64,000 bases of DNA from assembly GCA_964016105.1 (NCBI GenBank), contig CAXHEX010000006.1:186001-250000 (forward strand). Direction: 5' to 3'. The position numbers and the translations under genes are program-made. Origin of the DNA: Ketobacter sp964016105 (GTDB lineage: Bacteria; Pseudomonadota; Gammaproteobacteria; Pseudomonadales; Ketobacteraceae). Of the stretch, positions 1 to 9,800 are shown one piece after another (position 1 is the stretch's first letter; each line of letters starts with the position of its first letter). The notes under the pieces were generated by a model. It was not told the DNA's origin and did no database searches. It worked only from the letters and a program-made list of their open reading frames with translations.

Positions 1-2118
1 AAAGACGACGATGTACTCATCATCGTAGTCAGTGAAAGGCCTTCCATTTCCAGCATTGAGCTTGAAGGCAACAAATCCATCGAAACGGAAAATCTGTTGC
101 AGGGTTTGTCTCAAGCAGGGCTGAGTGAAGGCAGCGTGTTTCAGCGTGCTACCCTCGATCGCCTGAAGGTTGAATTGGAGCGGCAATATATTAGCCAGGG
201 GCGATACGGTGCCCGAGTAGAGCCTGTGGTTAAGCCTTTGCCCCGTAACCGGGTATCCATTCATATACAGATCGATGAAGGGGATATTGCCACGATTTCC
301 GGAGTGAATATCGTGGGTAACTCGGTGTTTTCTGACGAACAGCTGCAAGAAGAGTTTGATCTGAAAAAGTCCCATATGTTTTCTTTTTTCAAAGGTGACG
401 ATAAGTACTCCCGAGAAAAACTGTCCGGCGATTTGGAAAAGTTGACCTCTTACTATCAGGACCGTGGTTACGTTAATTTTCGGGTGGAATCCACCCAGGT
501 AACAGTCACCCCATCCAAATCGGAAGTGTATATCACCGTGAACGTTTCCGAAGGGGAATTGCATACGGTAAATGAGGTGAAGCTCAGTGGTGATCTAAAA
601 GTGGCGGAATCAGAGCTGCAACGGTTACTGCTGTTGCGACCTGGTCAAACCTTCTCTCGACGACTGGTTACCACCACAAATGAATTGATTTCAAAGCGAT
701 TGGGTAACGAAGGTTATACCTTTGCCAACGTAAATGGGGTGCCTTCAATTTCTCCCAACGGTGATAATACGGTGGATGTGACTTTCTATGTGGATGCCGG
801 TACCCGGGTTTACGTTCGCCGCATCAACTTTTTTGGTAACACCAAAACCCGTGACGAGGTATTGCGCCGGGAAATGCGGCAGATGGAAGGTGCTTGGGCT
901 TCTGGACAGCTAATTGAGAACTCCAAAGTGCGGTTGGAGCGATTGGGGTTTTTCAAGGGCGTAACCGTTGAAACTCCCAGAGTGGCAGGTGAAGATGATC
1001 AGGTGGATGTAAACTACACCGTGGAAGAGCAACCTTCAGGTTCCATTGGCGCCAGTGTGGGTTATCAACAGGGAACCGGTTTTGTGTTTGGCGCAAATCT
1101 GTCCCAGTCTAATTTCTTAGGTACCGGTAATCGGGTATCTCTAGCTGCCAATCGCAGTGATATCAGAGACAGCCTCAGTTTTTCCTTCACTGATCCTTAC
1201 TACACCATCGATGGTGTTTCCAGGGGTTACTCTCTGTTCTATCAGTCCACTGATATTTCCGACGATGACACCATTTCAAACTGGGCTTCGGATCGGCTGG
1301 GAGGCAATATCAACTTTGGTTATCCCACCAGTGACATTTCCCGGCTCAACTTTGGCATAGGTGCCGAACAGGTGACGGTATACGGTAGTTACACCTCTCC
1401 GCTGCAGGTGTCCGAATTGATTGGCTATGATTACCAACAGTTTTTCCAGGGGGTAACCACCCAATCCAAAGACTTCATTAATTTTCCCGTTAATGGTAGC
1501 TGGTCCATTAGCACCTTAAACCGAGGCGTCTTTGCTACGCGGGGGTCGTCCCACACCGTTTCTGCTCAAGTGACCTTGCCGGGCAGTGATTTACAGTACT
1601 ATAAACTTAACTACGCATCGCAAAAGTACTTTCCTTTATCTCAAAAATGGGTGTTAAGGCTACGTTCTGATCTGGGCTATTCCGACAGTTACGGGGATGA
1701 AGAAAAAGTACCCTTCTACGAACATTACTATGCTGGCGGGTTTGGCTCCGTGAGGGGATACGACGACCGGTCCCTGGGTCCAAGAGAAACCCAGTCTCCC
1801 TATGATATTGCCGTACCCCGGGCTATTGGTGGTAATCTCCTGGTGGAAGGTGCTGCTGAATTCATTTTTCCAATGCCGTTTGTAAAAGATAATCGTTCAT
1901 TTAGAACCATGCTTTTTGTGGATGCAGGCAACATTTTTGATACCAATCGACGGGACGAATACGAATTTGAGTTGTCTGAGTTACGTATGTCTGCAGGAAT
2001 CGCTCTGTCATGGATTACCGGTATTGGGCCGCTGTCTTTCAGTTTATCCAAGGCGTTTAATGATCAGGAAGGGGATGATATTCAAACCTTCCAGTTTTCT
2101 CTGGGGCAGCCGTTTTAA
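1..2118 (+). CDS. bamA: Outer membrane protein assembly factor BamA (5' end outside window)
   Basis: BamA is the Omp85 core of the BAM complex, which inserts beta-barrel proteins into the outer membrane. The frame is open from base 1, so the signal peptide and most of POTRA1 lie upstream of the window. About 705 residues are visible. POTRA repeats fill the first ~320 codons (PLPRNRVSIHI is a typical POTRA linker). The 16-strand barrel follows, with the diagnostic VRGYDD motif near codon 584 and a C-terminal aromatic residue (QPF). It is followed after 31 bp by skp and the lpx genes, the usual envelope-biogenesis operon. Confidence 0.97.
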   Translation, partial: KDDDVLIIVVSERPSISSIELEGNKSIETENLLQGLSQAGLSEGSVFQRATLDRLKVELERQYISQGRYGARVEPVVKPLPRNRVSIHIQIDEGDIATISGVNIVGNSVFSDEQLQEEFDLKKSHMFSFFKGDDKYSREKLSGDLEKLTSYYQDRGYVNFRVESTQVTVTPSKSEVYITVNVSEGELHTVNEVKLSGDLKVAESELQRLLLLRPGQTFSRRLVTTTNELISKRLGNEGYTFANVNGVPSISPNGDNTVDVTFYVDAGTRVYVRRINFFGNTKTRDEVLRREMRQMEGAWASGQLIENSKVRLERLGFFKGVTVETPRVAGEDDQVDVNYTVEEQPSGSIGASVGYQQGTGFVFGANLSQSNFLGTGNRVSLAANRSDIRDSLSFSFTDPYYTIDGVSRGYSLFYQSTDISDDDTISNWASDRLGGNINFGYPTSDISRLNFGIGAEQVTVYGSYTSPLQVSELIGYDYQQFFQGVTTQSKDFINFPVNGSWSISTLNRGVFATRGSSHTVSAQVTLPGSDLQYYKLNYASQKYFPLSQKWVLRLRSDLGYSDSYGDEEKVPFYEHYYAGGFGSVRGYDDRSLGPRETQSPYDIAVPRAIGGNLLVEGAAEFIFPMPFVKDNRSFRTMLFVDAGNIFDTNRRDEYEFELSELRMSAGIALSWITGIGPLSFSLSKAFNDQEGDDIQTFQFSLGQPF

Positions 2119-2149
2119 TAAAAAGTGGAAATAAAATAAGGGGTTAAAA

Positions 2150-2665
2150 GTGAAGAAGATTCAAACTATTTTGTTGGCGGCATTGGCGATCGCCTTGTGT
2201 CAGCCGGTTATGGCAGCAGACCAGCCTAAAATAGCCGTTGTGGATGTTCGCACCGGCGTTATGAAATCCGATGATGCCAAGCTGAAGATGGAAAAGCTGA
2301 AAGGTGAATTTGAACAAGAAAAAGCAGATTTGGAAGGTCTTCGGATGGATCTGCAGAAGCTAGAGGAGAAGGCGAAGAAAGATGGAGCCGTCATGTCAGC
2401 GGACGAAAAGCGTAAGCTGGAAAAAGAGATGATGGAAAAAGCCAATGAATTCAAGTTCAAAGGCCAACAATTTCAGCAGAGTAGCCAGGCCGAAGCCCAG
2501 GAAGTATTTCAGGCTTTGATCCCTAAATTCCAAAAAGCGTTACAGGCCATCGTGGATGAGCAGGGCTTTGACCTGGTGTTGCATCGTGAGGCCGCTCTCA
2601 TGGTGAAGCCAGAGTATGAAATAACGGATACGGTTACCGCCAAAATGAACTCCCTGAAAGACTGA
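2150..2665 (+). CDS. skp: Periplasmic chaperone Skp/OmpH
   Basis: Skp is a trimeric periplasmic holdase that keeps unfolded outer-membrane proteins soluble on their way to BamA. The product is 171 aa, typical for the family. It has a signal peptide (MKKIQTILLAALAIALCQPVMA) with likely cleavage after A22 or A23, then IAVVDVRTGVM, which forms the core strand, and long charged coiled-coil arms rich in Lys/Glu (about residues 45-115). The start is GTG, preceded by a purine-rich AAGGGG. It sits between bamA and lpxD, the conserved order. Confidence 0.95.
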   Translation: MKKIQTILLAALAIALCQPVMAADQPKIAVVDVRTGVMKSDDAKLKMEKLKGEFEQEKADLEGLRMDLQKLEEKAKKDGAVMSADEKRKLEKEMMEKANEFKFKGQQFQQSSQAEAQEVFQALIPKFQKALQAIVDEQGFDLVLHREAALMVKPEYEITDTVTAKMNSLKD

Positions 2666-2682
2666 AGTTCGAGTAAAGCCTC

Positions 2683-3726
2683 TTGAAACAGCAATGGACA
2701 CTGGCCGAACTGGCTCAACATTTAGGCACGGAACTCAAGGGTGACGCAAACGTAGTGGTGACAGGTTTAGCCACATTGAGTTCTGCTGCTGAGCATGATC
2801 TGGCCTTTCTCGCTAATCCCCTGTATCGGTCTCAACTGGCGTCCACTTCGGCTGGAGCGGTCATAGTGCATCCTACTTTGGTTGAGGATTGTCCGGTGGC
2901 TGCCCTGATTTCAGATAACCCCTATCTCACCTATTCAAAAGCCTCTCACCTTTTTGATCGTCGCCCTCTTGTGGCCGAAGGTGTTCATCCCACCGCTTAC
3001 GTAGCGGACACGGTGCAAATGGGTAACGGCTGCCGAATTGGCCCCAATGTGGTGATCGAGTCGGGCGCTGTATTGGGCGATGGGGTAGAGGTGGGAGCAG
3101 GCAGCGTGATTGGAGCTAATTGCCAGTTGGGCCATGAATGTTTACTGCATGCCAACGTGACCCTCTACCATGATGTTCATCTGGGCCATCGCTGCGTGCT
3201 GCAAAGTGGTGTGGTAATCGGTGGTGATGGCTTTGGCTTTGCTAATGAAAACGGTACCTGGAGAAAAATTGCCCAGATCGGTGGGGTGAGGCTAGGTAAC
3301 GACGTGGAAGTTGGCGCGAATACCACCATAGACCGGGGCGCCATAGAACATACCCTCATTGGCAATGGTGTGATTTTAGACAACCAAATCCAAATAGCTC
3401 ACAACGTTGAGATTGGGGAGGGTACGGCCATCGCCGGCTGCACTGGTATTGCCGGTAGTACAAAAATAGGCAGCTATTGCACCATCGCTGGAGACGTGGG
3501 AATAGCGGGTCATCTCACCATTGCTGACCGAGTGCACCTGACCATGCGAACGTCCGTAACCAAAAGCATTTCCGAGCCCGGTTCCTATTCCTCCGGCAGT
3601 GCCATGTCGCCCACCTCTGAGTGGCGTAAAAACGCTGCCCGCTTCCGTCATCTTGACGACATGGCGCGAAAAATTCAGGTATTGGAACGACAACTTAAGG
3701 CTTTGCAATCCGTAGATAAACACTGA
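2683..3726 (+). CDS. lpxD: UDP-3-O-acylglucosamine N-acyltransferase LpxD
   Basis: LpxD adds the second 3-hydroxyacyl chain, to the 2-amino group of UDP-3-O-acyl-glucosamine, in lipid A synthesis (cytoplasm, acyl-ACP donor). The 347-aa product has an N-terminal uridine-binding domain (about 1-100), then a left-handed beta-helix of hexapeptide repeats (about 105-290). IQIAHNVEIG contains the family's catalytic histidine. A C-terminal helix follows (LERQLKALQ). The start is TTG at 2683, 18 bp after skp; the next residues (KQQWTLAELAQ) match the usual LpxD N-terminus and no better start is seen. Confidence 0.95.
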   Translation: MKQQWTLAELAQHLGTELKGDANVVVTGLATLSSAAEHDLAFLANPLYRSQLASTSAGAVIVHPTLVEDCPVAALISDNPYLTYSKASHLFDRRPLVAEGVHPTAYVADTVQMGNGCRIGPNVVIESGAVLGDGVEVGAGSVIGANCQLGHECLLHANVTLYHDVHLGHRCVLQSGVVIGGDGFGFANENGTWRKIAQIGGVRLGNDVEVGANTTIDRGAIEHTLIGNGVILDNQIQIAHNVEIGEGTAIAGCTGIAGSTKIGSYCTIAGDVGIAGHLTIADRVHLTMRTSVTKSISEPGSYSSGSAMSPTSEWRKNAARFRHLDDMARKIQVLERQLKALQSVDKH

Positions 3727-3866
3727 TTCCATTTTTTTGATTTCAAGGGTTTAGGCTAACCATACATATCGTGTTACGCTTAAAGCCGTGATTTGTGCGC
3801 GCTCGAACTTTAAGCTTTTAGCGACCTACGTAACTGAATTATGAGACTATTCTCTCTCATTGAACT

Positions 3867-4304
3867 ATGATGAATATTAATGAAATCAAAGCCATTCTTC
3901 CCCATCGTGCACCGTTTCTTCAGGTGGACAAAGTAACTGAATTGGTGGAAGGCGAATATATTATTGCTGTGCGAGGCGTATCCAATAATGAAGCCATTTT
4001 TCAGGGCCATTATCCGGATAATCCCATTCTCCCCGGTGTCTTGATTATCGAAGCGATGGCACAGACATCCGGGTTATTGGCATTTAAAACCATGGGAAGG
4101 GGTGCCAATGAAAACAAAGCCTATGTGGTGGCTGCGGTGGATAAGACGCGCTTTAGGCGAACCGTTGTGCCTGGGGACCAGCTTATTCTGAAGGCCACCA
4201 TCCTCGCGCGAAAAAAATCCATTTGGAAGTTTAATGCAGAAGCTTCCGTTGATGGTGAAGAAATTGCGTCCGCTGTAATAACCTGTGCAGAAAGGGATTT
4301 ATAG
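3867..4304 (+). CDS. fabZ: 3-hydroxyacyl-ACP dehydratase FabZ
   Basis: FabZ dehydrates 3-hydroxyacyl-ACP to trans-2-enoyl-ACP in fatty acid elongation. It also competes for the 3-hydroxyacyl-ACP used by LpxA and LpxD, which explains its place among lpx genes. The 145-aa hotdog-fold protein shows LPHRAPFLQVDK and the active-site segment FQGHYPDNPILPGV followed by EAMAQTSG. A 140-bp gap separates it from lpxD, so an internal promoter is possible. Codon 2 is also ATG and is an equally good start. Confidence 0.95.
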   Translation: MMNINEIKAILPHRAPFLQVDKVTELVEGEYIIAVRGVSNNEAIFQGHYPDNPILPGVLIIEAMAQTSGLLAFKTMGRGANENKAYVVAAVDKTRFRRTVVPGDQLILKATILARKKSIWKFNAEASVDGEEIASAVITCAERDL

Positions 4305-4305
4305 A

Positions 4306-5073
4306 TTGATTCATCCGCAAGCGATCGTTGACTCAAAAGCCGAGCTCGCCACTGATGTGGAAGTGGGGCCCTTTACTTATATTGGCCCCGGTGTGGAAAT
4401 TGACTCTGGTAGTGTTATAAATTCCCATGTTTGTCTCAAAGGTCCTACCAAGATTGGCAAGCGCAATCGTATCTTTCAGTTTGCCTCTGTGGGAGAAGAC
4501 TGCCAGGATAAAAAATACAAAGGTGAGCCCACCCGGCTGGAAATTGGCGACGACAATCAGATACGAGAATGTGCCACTATTCATAGAGGCACCATTCAGG
4601 ATGAGAGTGTTACCCGCATTGGCAATCGAAATCTGATCATGTCCTACGTGCACATAGCCCATGATTGCGTCATCGGTGATGACAATATTTTTGTCAATAA
4701 CGCCACTCTGGCGGGTCACGTTCATGTGGATCACGATGTGATAATGGCGGGCTTTTCCGGTGCTCATCAGTATTGCCATATTGGTGCCTACAGTATGTTG
4801 GGAAAAGGGGCTCTGATCGGTAAGGATGTACCGGCCTTCGTAATGGTGGCTGGAAACCCCGGCAAGCCCACTGGCATGAACTTTGAGGGCATGCGACGTC
4901 GTGGTTACAGCCAAGAAACCATTTCCTTACTCAAAGAAGCCTACAAAATTGTCTATATGCGCGGGTTGAAACTGGAAGAAGCTTTGGCCCAGCTGGAATC
5001 GAAACCGGAAAATGAGTTGCTGCGGCTGTACATCGATTCCATCAAAGCCTCTAGCAGGGGTATTGCACGATAA
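4306..5073 (+). CDS. lpxA: UDP-N-acetylglucosamine acyltransferase LpxA
   Basis: LpxA performs the first step of lipid A synthesis: transfer of a 3-hydroxyacyl chain from ACP to the 3-OH of UDP-GlcNAc. The product is 255 aa of hexapeptide repeats forming a beta-helix. SYVHIAHDC carries the catalytic histidine, GNPGKPTGMN follows, and a helical C-terminus ends the protein. I place the start at TTG 4306, one base after the fabZ stop, because translation then begins (M)IHPQAIVDSKAEL, the canonical N-terminus, with AAGGGA upstream inside fabZ. A longer frame from GTG 4285 adds seven unlikely residues. Confidence 0.94.
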   Translation: MIHPQAIVDSKAELATDVEVGPFTYIGPGVEIDSGSVINSHVCLKGPTKIGKRNRIFQFASVGEDCQDKKYKGEPTRLEIGDDNQIRECATIHRGTIQDESVTRIGNRNLIMSYVHIAHDCVIGDDNIFVNNATLAGHVHVDHDVIMAGFSGAHQYCHIGAYSMLGKGALIGKDVPAFVMVAGNPGKPTGMNFEGMRRRGYSQETISLLKEAYKIVYMRGLKLEEALAQLESKPENELLRLYIDSIKASSRGIAR

Positions 5074-5074
5074 A

Positions 5075-6280
5075 GTGGATACCCCAGTGCCCGATAGCCA
5101 AACGTCCCATTCCCCCCTCATAGCCATAGTGGCTGGAGAAATGTCCGGTGATCAATTGGGAGCCGGTCTGATTGAAGCCATTAAAAAGCGTTATCCCAAT
5201 GCCCGGTTTGTGGGGGTGGGAGGGCCTGCCATGATAAAAGCAGGCTGTGAGAGCCTGTTTCCCATGGATCGCTTAAGTGTTATGGGCATCTTTGCGGTGC
5301 TGGGACGCCTGCGAGAACTTTTGGGCATCCGCAAGGCATTAAAGCGCCATTTTGTGGAACACAGACCCAATGTATTTATTGGTATTGATTCCCCGGACTT
5401 TAATTTGCCCCTGGCGGGCTTCTTAAAAAAACAGGGTATCAAAACTGTGCATTATGTGAGCCCCACAGTATGGGCTTGGCGACAAAAGCGGGTCTATAAA
5501 ATTCGCAGAGACGTGGATTTGATGTTGACACTGTTACCGTTCGAGGCGGATTTTTATAAACGTTTCGATGTTCCCGCCCGGTTTGTTGGCCATCCTTTTG
5601 CCACCACCATAGAACCTGATCTGGATCATTCCCGTGCCAAACGCTATTGGGGGTTTACCCCGGCAGATAAAGTGGTGGCGGTAATGCCCGGTAGCCGAGG
5701 TGGTGAGTTGAAGTATATGGCACCATTATTTATAGATGTGGTGGATCAGATTAATGCCATGGAGCCCGGTTGCAAGTTTATTGTGCCATTGGCGAACCAA
5801 CAACGGCGTCAACAGTTTGAAGCCCAGCTGGCCGAGCTGGATTACCCACTGCCTATTCAACTGGTGGATGGTCATGCCAGAGAAGTGATGGCGGCGGCTG
5901 ACTTTGTACTGGCAACTTCTGGCACAGTCACCCTGGAAGCCATGTTGTTGAAACGCCCCATGGTGGTAGCGTTTCGATGGGGCAACATTACCCATACCAT
6001 CCTCTCACCCTTGGTCAAGAACAAGTACATTGCGCTACCCAACTTGTTAGCAGACGAAGAAATCGTACCTGAGTTTTTACAAAATCAGGCCACAACGGAA
6101 AACATCGTGCGGGCGTTGTTTGACTTAATGCGTGATCCCATGCGCTGCAACCAAATGCAAAAACAGTTTCAAGAGATACACCAGTTGCTAAACCAAAATG
6201 CCAGCGAGCAATCCGCCGAAGCGATTTCGCAATTGATGGAACCAGCCCAGGCCGATGGAAATCTAGTTAATGCAAACTGA
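5075..6280 (+). CDS. lpxB: Lipid-A-disaccharide synthase LpxB
   Basis: LpxB is a membrane-associated GT19 glycosyltransferase that condenses lipid X with UDP-2,3-diacylglucosamine to form the lipid A disaccharide. The signature IAIVAGEMSGDQLGAGLIEAI is near the N-terminus, and HYVSPTVWAWRQKRV and PGSRGGEL follow. I choose GTG 5075 just after the lpxA stop, giving about 401 aa. GTG 5087 is an alternative, and both leave a short extra N-terminal tail compared with the ~380 aa typical size. The 3' end overlaps rnhB by 11 bp, so translation is probably coupled. Confidence 0.94.
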   Translation: MDTPVPDSQTSHSPLIAIVAGEMSGDQLGAGLIEAIKKRYPNARFVGVGGPAMIKAGCESLFPMDRLSVMGIFAVLGRLRELLGIRKALKRHFVEHRPNVFIGIDSPDFNLPLAGFLKKQGIKTVHYVSPTVWAWRQKRVYKIRRDVDLMLTLLPFEADFYKRFDVPARFVGHPFATTIEPDLDHSRAKRYWGFTPADKVVAVMPGSRGGELKYMAPLFIDVVDQINAMEPGCKFIVPLANQQRRQQFEAQLAELDYPLPIQLVDGHAREVMAAADFVLATSGTVTLEAMLLKRPMVVAFRWGNITHTILSPLVKNKYIALPNLLADEEIVPEFLQNQATTENIVRALFDLMRDPMRCNQMQKQFQEIHQLLNQNASEQSAEAISQLMEPAQADGNLVNAN

Positions 6281-6866
6281 ACTCTCTTTTTATCAGGGCC
6301 AGCTGTTGGCAGGTGTAGATGAAGTGGGCCGTGGACCCTTAGCCGGTGCGGTTGTGGCCGCCGCGGTTATATTAGATGCCAATAAGCCAATCCAAGGCTT
6401 AACCGATTCTAAAAAACTCAGTGAAAAAAAACGCGATCAACTGTTTGATGTGATCAAACGTGATGCCAAAGCCTGGGCCATTGGTCGGGCCGAAGTGGAA
6501 GAAATTGATGAGATCAATATTCTTCACGCCAGCATGTTGGCCATGAAGCGGGCGGTGGAACAACTGCAACCCCAAGCGGAGTTTGCTCTGGTTGATGGTA
6601 ATCGTTGCCCCCAGCTGCCATGCCCCTGTGAAGCGGTGGTGAAAGGCGATCTTACAGAGGCCTGTATCAGTGCCGCGTCAATCCTGGCAAAAGTTACCCG
6701 GGATCGCGAAATGGTGGAGCTGGATAAGCAGTACCCGGGCTATGGTCTAGCCAAGCACAAAGGTTACCCCACCAAAGCCCATATGGAGGCTTTGCAAAAG
6801 TTAGGTCCTTCTGACATTCACCGACGGTCATTTGCACCGGTTGCCAAATTGGTTAATACACTATGA
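6270..6866 (+). CDS. rnhB: Ribonuclease HII
   Basis: RNase HII cleaves RNA in RNA-DNA hybrids and starts removal of single ribonucleotides from DNA. The 198-aa product has the expected size. It carries GVDEVGRGPLAG with the Asp-Glu catalytic pair, LVDGN with a further metal-binding Asp, and the C-terminal YPTKAHMEAL segment. It begins inside the lpxB 3' end and overlaps dnaE by 4 bp (ATGA), so lpxB-rnhB-dnaE is one transcriptional unit, as in many gammaproteobacteria. Confidence 0.96.
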   Translation: MQTELSFYQGQLLAGVDEVGRGPLAGAVVAAAVILDANKPIQGLTDSKKLSEKKRDQLFDVIKRDAKAWAIGRAEVEEIDEINILHASMLAMKRAVEQLQPQAEFALVDGNRCPQLPCPCEAVVKGDLTEACISAASILAKVTRDREMVELDKQYPGYGLAKHKGYPTKAHMEALQKLGPSDIHRRSFAPVAKLVNTL

Positions 6867-9800
6867 GTGCAGGTTTTGTTCACCTAAGAGTCCATTCAGA
6901 ATTTTCGTTGGTGGATGGTTTGGTGCGTATAAAACCATTGGCATCCACCGTGGCCGAAATGAATATGCCCGCGGTGGCGCTTACGGATTTTTGCAATATG
7001 TTCGCCCAGGTGAAATTCCAGCGAGCCACCATGGGTGCAGGTATAAAACCCCTTTTTGGCGCGGATCTGTTAATAGAATCCACGGTGCCCGGCGAAGATC
7101 CGTCACAAATGGTTTTTCTGGCAAAAAGCCTGCAGGGCTATCGTAATCTAACTGAGCTGGTGTCAGAGGCCTATTTGCACGGGCAAAAATTAGGAAAAGC
7201 CATTATCTCCCAGGCTTTTTTGCAGCAAAAAACCGAAGGCTTAATATGCCTGTCCGGGGGTAAAGAGGGTGACATTGGACGAGCCCTGCTCACCTCTAAA
7301 CTGGATAAGGCGAAAGACGTTACTGAACATTATATGAAGTTGTTTCCCGATAGTTTTTATCTGGAATTGCAACGCACTTCCCGCCAGGACGACGAGACCT
7401 ATTTACACCTGGCGGTGGATCTGGCAGCTCAGCTTGATTGCCCGGTGGTGGCCACCAATGACGTTCGATTTATTAAGCGCAGCGATTACGAAGCCCATGA
7501 AGTTCGAGTTTGTATTCATGAAGGCTGGACTCTGGAAGATCCGGCCCGTAAACAACGTTACAGCGAAGAACAATACCTAAAATCTCCGGAGGAAATGCTG
7601 GAGTTGTTTTCCGATATTCCAGAAGCCATTGAGAATACTCTGGAAATTGCCAAACGTTGTAGTTTCGAGATCCCTCTGGGTACCTATTATCTGCCGGATT
7701 ATCCCGTACCTGAAGGCATGACCCTGGATGATTTTATTATTGCCGAATCGGAAAAAGGTTTAGAGGAACGACTGGAATTTCTATTCGATACCAGTGCGCC
7801 GGATTTTGCTGAAATCCGTAAACCCTACGATGAGCGTCTTAAGGTGGAGCTGGACGTTATTATTCAAATGGGGTTCCCCGGCTACTTCCTTATCGTTGCG
7901 GACTTTATTCAGTGGGCCAAAAACAACGGCGTGCCGGTAGGGCCGGGGCGGGGTTCCGGTGCTGGGTCTCTGGTGGCGTATGTGCTTAAGATTACTGATC
8001 TTGATCCCCTGGAATACGACTTGCTGTTCGAACGTTTTCTTAACCCTGAGCGGGTATCCATGCCGGATTTTGACGTGGATTTCTGCATGGATGGCCGTGA
8101 CCGGGTTATCGATTATGTGGCAGAAAAATACGGCCGAAATGCGGTGAGTCAGATCATCACCTTTGGCACCATGGCCGCGAAAGCAGTGGTGCGGGATGTG
8201 GGCCGGGTGCAGGGTCGCTCCTATGGTTTTGTGGATCGCATTGCCAAGCTGATTCCCTTTGAAGTGGGTATGACCCTCACCAAAGCCATGGAGCAGGAGC
8301 CGCAATTGCCGGAGTTGGCGGAGCGTGACGAAGAAGTTCGCGAGCTGTTGGACATGGCGTTGAAATTGGAAGGTATTACCCGAAACGTGGGTAAGCACGC
8401 CGGGGGTGTGGTGATCGCACCTTCCGCACTGACGGACTATGTGCCGCTGTATTGCGATGAAGAAGGCAACAACCTGGTTACCCAGTTTGATAAAGACGAT
8501 GTGGAAGCGGCGGGGCTGGTTAAGTTCGACTTTTTGGGGCTGCGTACCCTTACCATCGTAGATTGGGCGTTAAAAACCATTAATCCCACCCTGGAAAAAC
8601 AAGGGCTTGATCCAGTGGATATTGATCGCATTCCGTTGGACGATCGAGATTCATTTAAGCTATTACAGAACGCCGAGACCACAGCGGTATTCCAGTTGGA
8701 ATCCCGTGGCATGAAAGATCTGATCAAGCGTTTAAAGCCCAGTAGTTTTGAAGATATTGTGGCATTGGTGGCGTTGTTTCGACCGGGCCCGTTGGGTTCG
8801 GGTATGGTGGATGATTTTATTGCCCGTAAGCACGGCAAACAAAAAGTGGACTATCCTCACCCGGATTTGAAACCGGTTTTGGATACCACCTACGGAACCA
8901 TTTTGTATCAAGAACAGGTTATGTTGATTCCCCAGGTGCTAGCGGATTTTACCCTGGGTGGTGCGGACTTGCTGCGTCGAGCCATGGGTAAGAAAAAAGC
9001 CGATGTTATGGCGCAACAACGGGGCTTGTTTGTGGATGGCTGTTCCAAGAATGGCATTGATTCCAAACTCTCCACGGAAATCTTCGACACCATGGAAGAG
9101 TTCGCCAAGTACGGATTTAACAAATCCCACTCCGCTGCTTACGCGTTGGTTTCCTACCAAACAGCCTGGTTAAAAGCCCATTACCCCTCGGGCTTTATGG
9201 CGGCAGTGTTGTCGGCAGATATGCACAACACCGACAAAGTGGTGACCTTGATCGACGAGTGTCGTCGCATGCAACTCACCATTGTGTCTCCTGACGTGAA
9301 TCTAAGCGGCTACAAATTTACCGTTAATGACCAAGGTCATATCGTCTATGGATTAGGCGCCATTAAAGGTTTGGGTGAAGGCCCCATTGAAGCCATTTTG
9401 GAAGCCCGTAGCGGTCAGTCGCCATTTAAAAACCTATTTGAATTTTGTCGTCGAGTGGATTTGAAAAAGCTCAACCGCCGTTCCATGGAAGCGCTCATTC
9501 GCGCCGGGGCGTTAGATAAAATGGGCCCCGATCGAGCCACGCTCATGGCCAGCTTGTCTGAAGCCATGCGCTATGCAGAGCAAGAAAATAAAAATAAAGA
9601 TATTGGCATCATGGATATGTTTGGCGCGGCAGACGAAGAGGAACAGCCCGAGCTGGAGTGGACTAAGGTTAAACCCTGGAGCGATGATGAGCGTTTAAAC
9701 GGGGAAAAAGATACTCTGGGTTTGTATCTAACCGGGCACCCCATTGATCAATACCTCAATGAAATCGCCCATTTTGTTTCCTCCCGCATAGCGGATGTAA

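Noticed and set aside
4333..4914. A 193-codon minus-strand frame inside lpxA
   Set aside because: It lies wholly antisense to a well-supported gene and is His/Gly-rich from the hexapeptide code.
7781..8398. A 205-codon minus-strand frame inside dnaE
   Set aside because: Antisense shadow of the polymerase core; no promoter, ribosome site or family motif.
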